From assembly GCA_027080125.1 (NCBI GenBank), contig JALWSW010000227.1, forward strand, positions 1 through 10,395: a stretch of DNA of 10,395 bases, in the 5' to 3' direction. A model generated the notes under the pieces. That model ran no database searches. It was not told the origin of the DNA and saw only the letters and a program-made list of their open reading frames with translations. The translations under genes were made by a program, and so were the position numbers. Origin of the DNA: Campylobacterales bacterium. Its GTDB lineage: Bacteria > Campylobacterota_A > Desulfurellia > JAADFJ01. Positions 1 to 6,417 of this stretch are shown one piece after another (positions within the stretch are counted from its first letter, which is position 1; the number at the start of each line of letters is the position of its first letter).

Positions 1-1
1 G

Positions 2-274
2 CGCTCGGCACTGGGCTTGGCTGTGGAAAATCATTATGCGTATGCGGTTTTTCTTGATGGAGAATTTCCGAGATTTTCAGATTATGTAAAAGATAACATT
101 GATTTCTTGCGCGAAATGGAAGGAGATACCATAAGTGTAGGTGCAGACTCACCTGATGATGCGGAACTTACTCCACTTACGATAGAGGAATTGGGTGAGA
201 AGATGCGCGAGGCTGATTTTATAATTCCATACGGCTTGCCGAAGCAGAGCGCCAAACAGCCTGACTGCGCATAG
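2..274 (+). CDS. DsrE/DsrF-like sulfur-relay family protein (5' end cut off)
   Basis: The reading frame is open from base 2, so the gene begins outside the window; about 90 residues are visible. The early pattern RSALGL...ENHYAYAVFLDGEF resembles the conserved helix and strand of the DsrE/DsrF/TusD fold, where an alpha helix with Arg and Gly leads into a hydrophobic strand ending in Asp. The later TIEELGEKMREADFIIPYG matches the typical family end, an amphipathic helix, 'AD' and a last hydrophobic strand. Family members carry or relay sulfur in the cytoplasm and often sit in dsr clusters. The only visible Cys is the second-to-last residue; an internal active-site Cys like that of DsrE is not in this part. 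A TTG at 17 is an internal codon rather than a start, because similarity-bearing residues precede it. The next gene follows 9 bases later, so the two are probably co-transcribed. Confidence 0.6.
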   Translation, partial: RSALGLAVENHYAYAVFLDGEFPRFSDYVKDNIDFLREMEGDTISVGADSPDDAELTPLTIEELGEKMREADFIIPYGLPKQSAKQPDCA

Positions 275-283
275 GGGGAAAGC

Positions 284-475
284 ATGGCAGAAGATAAAAA
301 AATGAAGATTTTGCATGTTTACAAATCCGAACCTGATGAGAACACAAAAAAGCTCGTGGAGATTTTAAGCAGAGACAGAGATGCTGATGAGTTTAAACTT
401 TATGAACCTCATCCTGATTATGAGAGGTTGGTGGAGATGATTTTTCAGGCGGATCAAACCGTTAGCTGGTGGTAG
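284..475 (+). CDS. Small DsrH/TusB-like protein, 63 residues
   Basis: A strong purine-rich ribosome site (AGGGGGAAAG) lies just before the ATG at 284. The core starting MKILHVYKSEP resembles the first strand of DsrH/TusB proteins, and the end, ADQTVSWW, resembles their last hydrophobic strand with a terminal Trp. At 63 residues (57 if translation starts at the ATG at 302) it is well below the roughly 95 residues of TusB/DsrH. It contains no Cys, so it cannot carry a persulfide the way DsrH Cys is proposed to. Its place directly after a DsrE/F-like gene supports the family call. A structural or regulatory subunit of a sulfur-relay complex is an inference. It is the last gene before a 143-base gap. 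Confidence 0.5.
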   Translation: MAEDKKMKILHVYKSEPDENTKKLVEILSRDRDADEFKLYEPHPDYERLVEMIFQADQTVSWW

Positions 476-527
476 AGTGATATATTATAAGAATACGGGA
501 TATATATCTTATGTACTTAGATGGTTT

Positions 528-573
528 ACAAATACTTACGATTATAAGGCTCAAAACATTAATCCGTATTTGT
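528..573 (+). promoter_or_regulatory. Long interrupted inverted repeat in the leader of the siroheme genes
   Basis: ACAAATAC (528-535) pairs perfectly with GTATTTGT (566-573), and inside it GATTA (540-544) pairs with TAATC (560-564). This gives 13 base pairs with a 4-versus-1 internal bulge and a 15-base loop. It sits 46 bases before the GTG start of the precorrin-2 dehydrogenase gene, in the 476-618 gap. A 10-base palindrome GATATATATC lies at 499-508. There is no T-tract after the stem, so it is not a simple terminator. It could be a leader RNA element or a protein site. I saw no match to a riboswitch class I know, and no convincing -35/-10 pair in this gap. Confidence 0.35.
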
Positions 574-618
574 TGCAGATAATAAAATATAAAGTATTTT
601 GAGAGGAGTTGCAAACAG

Positions 619-1188
619 GTGTCGCTGTTTCCGCTATTTGTAAATCTTGAAGGGAAAAGTGTGCTGGTGGTAGGTGGAGGGAAAACCGCTTCAAGGAAAA
701 TCAAAGGGTTGCTACCGTTTAAGGCGAATATCGTTGTTGTAGCAGATAAAATCTCACAATCTATAATGAAACTTTATAAAAATGGAACAATTAACCTGTT
801 TGAAAGAAAATTTAGATTCTCAGATCTAAATGATAAAGATATGGTTATTGCGGCTATTGATGATACCGGATTGCAAAAAGCAATATATGAGCAATGCAGT
901 GCTATGAATATTGCGATAAATTGCGTTGATAGCCCTTCCTGCTGCTCATTTATATTTCCTTCGCTTATTGTAAAAGGCTCTCTTGTCGTAGGAATCTCGA
1001 CCTCATCAAAGGCTCCTGCGGTTTCCAAGGAGATAAGGAAAATGATCACAAAGATACTCCCGGATAATATCGATAAAATAATAGAGGAAATGGCAGAGTT
1101 AAGACACTCTGCCATAAAGGGAAAATCAAGACAAAATATGATTAAGCGGATTGTATCGGAAAGATTCCGCAAGCTGCAGACCGAATGA
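619..1188 (+). CDS. Precorrin-2 dehydrogenase / sirohydrochlorin ferrochelatase (Met8/CysG N-terminal type)
   Basis: This 189-residue cytoplasmic enzyme would oxidise precorrin-2 to sirohydrochlorin with NAD+ and may insert iron to give siroheme. The N-terminus has a Rossmann NAD site, VLVVGGGKTASRK (about 15-27), with the GxGxxxA-like pattern of the family. NCVDSPSCCSFIFPS (101-115) matches the family's central motif; Asp104 falls at the position of the essential Asp104 of CysG by ungapped comparison from memory. Thr128 stands where CysG has the phosphorylated Ser128. The C-terminal helices resemble the dimerisation/chelatase part. The start is GTG, chosen because AGAGGAG (602-608) lies 10 bases before it. 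The stop overlaps the next start (ATGA), so the two are translationally coupled. Whether the chelatase step is active cannot be told from sequence. Confidence 0.88.
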   Translation: MSLFPLFVNLEGKSVLVVGGGKTASRKIKGLLPFKANIVVVADKISQSIMKLYKNGTINLFERKFRFSDLNDKDMVIAAIDDTGLQKAIYEQCSAMNIAINCVDSPSCCSFIFPSLIVKGSLVVGISTSSKAPAVSKEIRKMITKILPDNIDKIIEEMAELRHSAIKGKSRQNMIKRIVSERFRKLQTE

Positions 1189-2585
1189 GCACACCGCGCA
1201 TATATCTGTCGGCTGTTAGAAAAAGCTCAGGCAAAACAACTATTGCAGTTGCCATAAATAGAATATTGGCGAATCGGGATATTAAAGTTCAGCCTTTCAA
1301 AAAGGGACCAGACTTTATTGATCCTATGTGGCATTCTCAGGCAGCGGGAAGGCAATGTTACAATCTCGATTTTTTCTTTGTGAATAACAAAAAATGGTTA
1401 AAAGACTATTTTGTATCAAAAATCGAAGGCAAAGAAATTGCTATTATAGAAGGCAATCACGGACTATTTGACGATATAAATATACTCGGCGGAAGCGATA
1501 ATGCCGCTATGGCAAAGCTGACAAAATCTCCGATAATTCTTATCGTGGATGTAAAACAGATGGGCAGAACCGTTGTGCCTCTCATCATGGGTATGAAGGA
1601 TTTTGATAAGGGAATAAACATTGCCGGAATAATATTAAACAGAGTGAAAAGCAAACGTCACCAGTCTCGTCTGGAAAAGGCTATCAGGCATTATACGGGA
1701 ATTCAGATTGTCGGTTCAATACCCGAAGATGACTCTATCACTGTTGAGCAAAGACATTTGGGGCTTTCGGCTGTTTTAAACAGAAATGCAATGGAAACAC
1801 GTATAGCTCAGATAGCAGCATATCTATCCAAATATATAGACATAGATGCTATAATCAAAATAGCAAACAGCGCAGGCAAGATAGATAAGGTTGCACACAG
1901 AGATCAAAGTAGGAGGAATAAACGGTTTGATTTGAATATCGGCATTGCTTATGATGAAGCGTTCAACTTCTACTATAAGGATAACTTGGATGAAATTGAA
2001 AGGCTTGGAGCTAAAATTGTAAAATTTTCTCCCCTGCATGACAGGATTCTACCAAATGTAGATGCCATATATCTGGGCGGAGGATTTCCGGAGCTATTTG
2101 CAGAAACTCTGCAGAACAACCTCTCAATGAGAAGCTGTTTGAGAAAGAAAATTGAGGAAGGGCTTTTTGTGTATGCGGAATGCGGCGGGCTGCTGTATCT
2201 AACTGAAGATATCAAATATAATAATAAAACATATGATATGGTCGGCATATTCAAGACGCATACCTGTTTTACCAAAAAACCGAAAGGGCATGGCTATGTG
2301 AGGTTGAAACCCAAGAACCAATATAAGAACAGTTGGTATGGACAGACACCCGAGATTAGAGGTCATGAATTTCATCACGGAAATTTTGACAAATTTGAGG
2401 GCATGAGATCTGTTTTTGATATAACAAGAGGCTACGGCATCGACGGGGTGTGCGATGGAATTATCTACAAAAATGTTCTTGCAGGCTTCACGCACGTTCA
2501 CGCCTTGAGTTCGCCTTTATTTTTTAAGTCATGGCTTGAGTCTGTATACAGAGAAACTCCCGCCATGATAGACAAATCGGCATAG
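1185..2585 (+). CDS. CbiA/DsrN-type a,c-diamide synthase, likely siroheme amidase
   Basis: The 466-residue protein has the two-domain layout of cobyrinate a,c-diamide synthases. The N-terminal P-loop is RKSSGKTT (12-19), followed by VQPFKKGPDFIDP with the later GR and NLD residues, then EGNHGLFD. The C-terminal part is a class I glutamine amidotransferase domain: GGGFPE, AECGGLLYL with nucleophile Cys333, and His437/His439 near the end. The family uses ATP and glutamine to amidate acetate side chains of a tetrapyrrole. CbiA acts on cobyrinate, CfbB on Ni-sirohydrochlorin, and DsrN is proposed to act on siroheme for dissimilatory sulfite reductase. The neighbours here make siroheme, and DsrE/H-like genes lie upstream, so DsrN is the best reading. 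No corrin ring-contraction or cobalt genes are seen. It overlaps the previous gene by 4 bases. Confidence 0.82.
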   Translation: MSTPRIYLSAVRKSSGKTTIAVAINRILANRDIKVQPFKKGPDFIDPMWHSQAAGRQCYNLDFFFVNNKKWLKDYFVSKIEGKEIAIIEGNHGLFDDINILGGSDNAAMAKLTKSPIILIVDVKQMGRTVVPLIMGMKDFDKGINIAGIILNRVKSKRHQSRLEKAIRHYTGIQIVGSIPEDDSITVEQRHLGLSAVLNRNAMETRIAQIAAYLSKYIDIDAIIKIANSAGKIDKVAHRDQSRRNKRFDLNIGIAYDEAFNFYYKDNLDEIERLGAKIVKFSPLHDRILPNVDAIYLGGGFPELFAETLQNNLSMRSCLRKKIEEGLFVYAECGGLLYLTEDIKYNNKTYDMVGIFKTHTCFTKKPKGHGYVRLKPKNQYKNSWYGQTPEIRGHEFHHGNFDKFEGMRSVFDITRGYGIDGVCDGIIYKNVLAGFTHVHALSSPLFFKSWLESVYRETPAMIDKSA

Positions 2586-2624
2586 ATACTTGAGCATATT
2601 TAAACAAATAGGAGTTTTTGGAAG

Positions 2625-4427
2625 ATGATTATAAAGATAGGTATCGCAGATAGCATGTTGCAAAATAAATATGTGTTAAAAAATTTTGAGACAGTAAATT
2701 CTCTTTTTAACCTCAAAGGGATACCTGTCTTTTTAGATAGCCATGATCTGAATAAACTTATTCAGATGCTATTGAAAAATCAGATTGATTGCGCTGTTAT
2801 CGATTCCGATCTCCAGCCGGAACTTATGATCGATAAGTTGGATTGGTTCTGGATGCCATACAGCCATAACGATGCAATAAATGGGAAAAATAATAAAGTC
2901 AGTATAATTTTTAAAAAAAATGATGAACGATTTTTGAAGATACGTTTGCTATTTTGCAAGGTCGTAACATTTATAGGCAGTGGTATTGGCAACGCCGATA
3001 TGTGCAGCGTGGCAGGTTTGAAAGCCTTGAAAAGCTGCGAAGTTTGTCTTCATGATTCACTTATTGACTATTCTATATTAGATAACTTACCTTCAAACGC
3101 AAAAATTATAGATGTAGGAAAAAGATGCGGCCATCATAAAATGAGCCAAACTGCAATAAACGATCTGATTGTGAAATATGCAAAAATGGGATTCAGAGTT
3201 ATCAGACTTAAAAGCGGTGATCCTTCAATTTTTGGCCGTCTGGCAGAAGAGATAGAAGCCTTAAACAGTTTTCACATTCCCTATCGTGTCATTCCCGGCA
3301 TGAGTAGTTTGAATGCCATAACTGCTAATAGCGGCGTTATACTAACAAGAAGGGGCGTGAATAGGGGATTTTGCGTTACCTCTGCAATCAAACATGGTGG
3401 TAGTGTTGCGCCTCTTAATATTGAAGAGATAAAGAAGTTACCTTTTATATATTACATGGGTGTGAAAGTTGTAAAAAATATAGTCAAAACACTAATTAAG
3501 GATGGTTTATCCCCTGACACAAAGGCTATAATGATTTTTGCAATAGGAAGCGAAAATGAAACAGTTATCAAGGGAGATCTTAAAAATATAGTGGAAAGGA
3601 TAGAACGTTTCAGAAAGAATAACAATCTTCCAGGATTATTTATTGTTGGTAATGTTGCAGAATATATTTCGAATAAAGGTCTTTTAGAAAGGCGGAGGAT
3701 ATTGATAGTAGGCTGTAAAAAAAAGTCAGAGCAGGTTGCAAGAGAGGTAGAGGATTTCGACGGCATACCAGTAAAATATAAGATTAATATGCGTATGACC
3801 GTTTCTAAGGAACAATTATTAAATATTGATAAGTACAACTTTATTCTTATGGATGAGGTAGAATCGTCCGTTTTTCTGATAAAAGCATTAATTAAATATA
3901 ATATCGATATACGCAAAATACCTGCTATTATAAGCGCTGCACAAACTGTTTCCGATTCTCTAAAATCCTTCGGCATTGTTCCAACCATAGATATAGACAA
4001 AATCGATAAAGAAAAGCTTTCGGATATAATTGAAAATAAGAAACTTTTATATATCCACAGTAAAGGAATTTCCAGAAATTATGCAGCTGTCTTGAGAGAC
4101 AATCGTGTGAATTTTAAAGAGTTAGTTATCTGTGAAAATGTTAAGTTGAACAAAAAACTACCCGGTTTTGAATTTGTATTGTTTTTAGACACTGAGCATT
4201 TTCACAATTTTGTTACGCAACAAAATTTGGAATGTTTGAGGGGAAAAAATATAATTGTTGAGAATGAAGAGATTAAGGGCTATTTGAGTCGATTTTCCAT
4301 TAATTCTGTTATTTTAAAGCGAAATAAAGGCACGCCGATTAGCCCACTTATTGAATTTATTATAAAATCACAATTTAAGAGTATGAACCGCAAAATATCG
4401 GTTCCGCTCCGATATTCAAGCGCTTGA
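2625..4427 (+). CDS. Fusion: degenerate HemC-like domain + uroporphyrinogen-III C-methyltransferase (CobA) + uroporphyrinogen-III synthase (HemD)
   Basis: Three parts are visible in 600 residues. Residues 1-112 resemble the first half of hydroxymethylbilane synthase (HemC): MLLKNQIDCAV aligns with the conserved helix and strand ending 'DIAV', then a 'P' and a later 'NDA'. The HemC loop carrying catalytic Asp is replaced (IDSDLQP against HSMKDVP), and the other HemC domains are absent. Residues about 113-350 are a SAM-dependent methyltransferase: GSGIGN, VGKRCGHH, RLKSGDPSIFGR, VIPGMSS, LTRRG, YMG. It would make precorrin-2 from uroporphyrinogen III. Residues about 360-600 are a weakly conserved HemD domain, which would close hydroxymethylbilane to uroporphyrinogen III. 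CobA-HemD fusions are known; the HemC-like front is unusual. The ATG follows AGGAG (2610-2614) by 10 bases. It lies 39 bases after the amidase gene and supplies the substrate for the precorrin-2 dehydrogenase. Confidence 0.85.
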   Translation: MIIKIGIADSMLQNKYVLKNFETVNSLFNLKGIPVFLDSHDLNKLIQMLLKNQIDCAVIDSDLQPELMIDKLDWFWMPYSHNDAINGKNNKVSIIFKKNDERFLKIRLLFCKVVTFIGSGIGNADMCSVAGLKALKSCEVCLHDSLIDYSILDNLPSNAKIIDVGKRCGHHKMSQTAINDLIVKYAKMGFRVIRLKSGDPSIFGRLAEEIEALNSFHIPYRVIPGMSSLNAITANSGVILTRRGVNRGFCVTSAIKHGGSVAPLNIEEIKKLPFIYYMGVKVVKNIVKTLIKDGLSPDTKAIMIFAIGSENETVIKGDLKNIVERIERFRKNNNLPGLFIVGNVAEYISNKGLLERRRILIVGCKKKSEQVAREVEDFDGIPVKYKINMRMTVSKEQLLNIDKYNFILMDEVESSVFLIKALIKYNIDIRKIPAIISAAQTVSDSLKSFGIVPTIDIDKIDKEKLSDIIENKKLLYIHSKGISRNYAAVLRDNRVNFKELVICENVKLNKKLPGFEFVLFLDTEHFHNFVTQQNLECLRGKNIIVENEEIKGYLSRFSINSVILKRNKGTPISPLIEFIIKSQFKSMNRKISVPLRYSSA

Positions 4428-4451
4428 TATTTTTGTTGGTTATGTTATAAA
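4424..4451 (+). promoter_or_regulatory. Sigma70-like promoter for the MarR gene
   Basis: TTGATA (4424-4429) and TATAAA (4446-4451) are separated by 16 bases, each matching the sigma70 consensus at 5 of 6 positions. Transcription would begin near 4458, leaving a leader of about 26 bases before the GTG at 4484. The -35 element overlaps the stop codon of the methyltransferase/HemD fusion gene, so the regulator can be expressed separately from the siroheme block. Confidence 0.5.
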
Positions 4452-4483
4452 TAGCTGCAAACTATGAATGAGGTTAGAACAAA

Positions 4484-4984
4484 GTGAAAAAGACGTTTGA
4501 AGATACAATCGAGGATAACGCCATAATAATGGCTGAGCTTATGTTTAAAATGGAAAAAGCGTGCCGTCTAAAAGAGGAGCTTTTTTGCAGTAAAACAGGA
4601 ATATCGCCAATGGAACTCAGGTGCTTGAGAGAATTACTGGAAAACCGTTTTCCCTCAATAAGAGAGCTTTCGGCAAAAATGGATCTGACGCCTTCGCGTG
4701 TTACTCATATCATAAACGGACTTGAGAAGAAAAAGCTTATAGAAAGAAAAATTGATGAAGATGACAGAAGGGTGATAAAAGTAACACTCAGCGACAATGG
4801 CAAGACATTTGCGCAAAAGATAATGAAGGATTATATACGATTTCATTTGGAAATTATTAATCTTATTGAGAAAAACGAATTGAATCAGATGCTTTCATGT
4901 CTTCAGCGTTTTCTTAATTCAGTTACGTATTTCATAAATAATAACAAGTGTCTTAATAATAAAAATTCATCCGTTGGCGACTAA
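4484..4984 (+). CDS. MarR-family transcriptional regulator
   Basis: This 166-residue protein has the winged helix-turn-helix of MarR regulators at about residues 40-110. ISPMELRCLREL is the first core helix, SIRELSAKMDLTPSRVTHIINGL is the helix-turn-helix with its recognition helix near 70-81, and DEDDRRVIKVTLSDNG is the beta wing with the family's DxRR hallmark. Helices on either side would form the dimer interface. Three Cys (27, 35, 47) lie before the DNA-reading helix and could give redox or metal sensing, which is speculation. The start is GTG; TGAGG (4469-4473) lies 10 bases before it, and an ATG at 4464 hits a stop within eight codons. MarR proteins usually repress nearby genes, so the siroheme block and the operon from 5284 are both possible targets. 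About 300 non-coding bases follow. Confidence 0.88.
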   Translation: MKKTFEDTIEDNAIIMAELMFKMEKACRLKEELFCSKTGISPMELRCLRELLENRFPSIRELSAKMDLTPSRVTHIINGLEKKKLIERKIDEDDRRVIKVTLSDNGKTFAQKIMKDYIRFHLEIINLIEKNELNQMLSCLQRFLNSVTYFINNNKCLNNKNSSVGD

Positions 4985-5142
4985 TATTAAACTAATTTGA
5001 TCTGGATAACAAAGAATTGCCGCTTTTGAAGGGTATAATTGAAAAATATATCCAAGCTTTTTCAAGGCATTGTTAAAATTGATATGTCCGGCTATCGATA
5101 CTATAGCAAACAGTAGAAAACAGAAAGCGACTGATATTGCAT

Positions 5143-5184
5143 AGCTGATTTTTCCATCAGGAAAAACTCATTTCCGAATCAGCT
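5143..5184. repeat. Nested inverted repeats with mutually exclusive pairings
   Basis: AGCTGATT (5143-5150) is perfectly complementary to AATCAGCT (5177-5184). Between them TTTTTCC (5149-5155) can pair with GGAAAAA (5160-5166) around a 4-base loop, while GGAAA (5160-5164) can instead pair with TTTCC (5171-5175). The outer stem and the first inner stem share bases 5149-5150. No T-run follows, so a terminator is unlikely. It could be an operator palindrome or a switching leader, if transcription starts upstream. Confidence 0.35.
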
Positions 5185-5244
5185 GAACGCTTTTGCACAT
5201 TTTTCGTCCTCAAAATAAATTTTTCGACGATGCAATTCGTAATA

Positions 5245-5272
5245 TTGACAATAAAAATTATATGGTTAGAGT
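5245..5272 (+). promoter_or_regulatory. Possible promoter of the signalling operon
   Basis: A perfect -35 hexamer TTGACA (5245-5250) is followed after 16 bases by TAGAGT (5267-5272), a weak -10 with 4 of 6 matches. Transcription would start near 5279, only a few bases before the ATG at 5284, giving an almost leaderless message. That agrees with the poor ribosome site there, but the weak -10 keeps confidence low. Confidence 0.3.
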
Positions 5273-5283
5273 ATCACATAACT

Positions 5284-6417
5284 ATGAAAAAGTTGCCGGA
5301 TCCTATCTTATTAATCGGCTCTGAAAAGGTTGAGATTGAAATTGTAGCGATAGCTTGCAAAGCATTGGGCTATGATCAATACGAGACTGCCACCGTTAGT
5401 GATATAAAAAGCGACAGTTTCAAGCTCAAACATTACTCTTTTGCCATTATCCTGGAGAAATTCTTCACCGATCAATTAAAAGATTTCGTCAAACTTCTGC
5501 GCAATAGGCAAAGCAATCTGCCTATTATCTTTTTCTCAAAATACAGCACCGTTAAAATTGAAAACACCATCCGCCTTCCAAGCATCACCCTCGTAAGAAA
5601 TATGGAATACGCAATCAAGAAACTTGATTCATCCCCACAAGAAGATGTTGAAGCTGCTCAAAACGGAACAACCAAATTATCCGCCATCATAGCGGATATA
5701 ACTGACGAGGAAAAATTAAAAACCGTTATAAAAAAGACAAAGCAGCAACCGGCAACAAAATCAGCAACAATCCTTGATCTGGAAAGAAAACAGCATCTAT
5801 ACGATACGTTTGTTTTTGCAACAAATAATGTAACCGGCGATTATGTATCCTTGTTTTTTCATGAAGGATATGTTTTTTTGGTGGATTTTTCCAAAACCGA
5901 AGATCAGATAAATCAGATATACAATTGGCAGGATGTAACATATAACACGCTGAGCATCGACGACCAACAGGTTATACGCTTCCTTAGAAAAAGTAAAACA
6001 GGTTGGAGAAAATCCGAGTTTATATGGAACGCATCAAAATATTTAACAACTGATACCATAAAAGCCCTAAATATATTTCCGGAGGGAAGCTTCAAAATCT
6101 CGCTTGTTGCGCCCTCATTTATAATCTCGAGATATCAGACAAGAATCAAGCATTTTTCACTCGCCTCGCTTGCTTCAGGCGATTGGACGCTTCAATCCTT
6201 GCAATACAGATTTCCTACCCATTTTGACGAAATATTAAAGGTTGTTACGGCACTCTACTTCGGAAATATCGTTGATATAGTAAAGAGAAAATCATCAATA
6301 TCTTCAAATTACAAAACTTCAAAAACCGACGGCACTGAAACGGCTATCAAATATAAAACCGTTGTAATAAAAGAGGGATTTCTCGCAAAAATTATCAATA
6401 AAATAAGAGGTTTGTGA
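5284..6417 (+). CDS. Degenerate receiver + DUF4388 (PATAN)-like signalling protein
   Basis: I take the ATG at 5284 (377 residues), although the frame is open to an ATG at 5230. The 18 extra residues are hydrophobic, have no ribosome site and overlap a possible promoter. Residues 5-115 alternate strands and helices like a response-regulator receiver, but Glu58 sits where the phosphorylated Asp is expected, the N-terminal acidic pair is missing and no clear strand-5 Lys is present, so it is probably a pseudo-receiver. After a charged linker, residues about 170-245 (TGDYVSLFFHEGYVFLVDFS, then W) resemble DUF4388/PATAN domains. A later stretch, ASGDWTLQSLQYRFP with following helices, resembles the winged-helix-like tail seen in such proteins. 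PATAN proteins often occur with Roadblock proteins and small GTPases, as here. It would act in the cytoplasm as a scaffold or effector. Its stop shares one base with the GTPase start. Confidence 0.55.
   Translation: MKKLPDPILLIGSEKVEIEIVAIACKALGYDQYETATVSDIKSDSFKLKHYSFAIILEKFFTDQLKDFVKLLRNRQSNLPIIFFSKYSTVKIENTIRLPSITLVRNMEYAIKKLDSSPQEDVEAAQNGTTKLSAIIADITDEEKLKTVIKKTKQQPATKSATILDLERKQHLYDTFVFATNNVTGDYVSLFFHEGYVFLVDFSKTEDQINQIYNWQDVTYNTLSIDDQQVIRFLRKSKTGWRKSEFIWNASKYLTTDTIKALNIFPEGSFKISLVAPSFIISRYQTRIKHFSLASLASGDWTLQSLQYRFPTHFDEILKVVTALYFGNIVDIVKRKSSISSNYKTSKTDGTETAIKYKTVVIKEGFLAKIINKIRGL

Larger units (their letters stand above)
4985..5283. other. Intergenic region between the MarR gene and the signalling operon
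   Basis: These 299 bases hold no credible gene on either strand and no T-rich terminator. The first half is AT-rich without recognisable motifs. The nested inverted repeats at 5143-5184 and a possible promoter at 5245-5272 are listed separately. The size is generous for this compact region, so regulation of the downstream operon, perhaps by the adjacent MarR protein, or a small RNA is possible, but nothing in the bases proves it. Confidence 0.5.

Noticed and set aside
1973..2501. Two long open frames on the - strand within the amidase gene
   Set aside because: They lie opposite a clear family member, have no ribosome sites and their translations resemble no protein I know; they are shadows of the coding strand.
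1185..2585. Cobyrinate a,c-diamide synthase of cobalamin synthesis, or CfbB of coenzyme F430 synthesis
   Set aside because: The sequence alone does not exclude these, but no cobalt, corrin or Ni-chelatase genes are nearby, the signals are bacterial, and the siroheme and DsrE/H-like context favours DsrN.
3452..4000. 182-codon open frame on the - strand within the CobA-HemD fusion gene
   Set aside because: It is antisense to the conserved methyltransferase and HemD regions and has a low-complexity Leu/Ile/Ser-rich translation typical of shadow frames in AT-rich genes.
5230..5283. Upstream ATG at 5230 as start of the receiver/DUF4388-like gene
   Set aside because: It has no ribosome site, would add 18 hydrophobic residues before the fold and overlaps a TTGACA box; the ATG at 5284 fits better, although that site is also weak.
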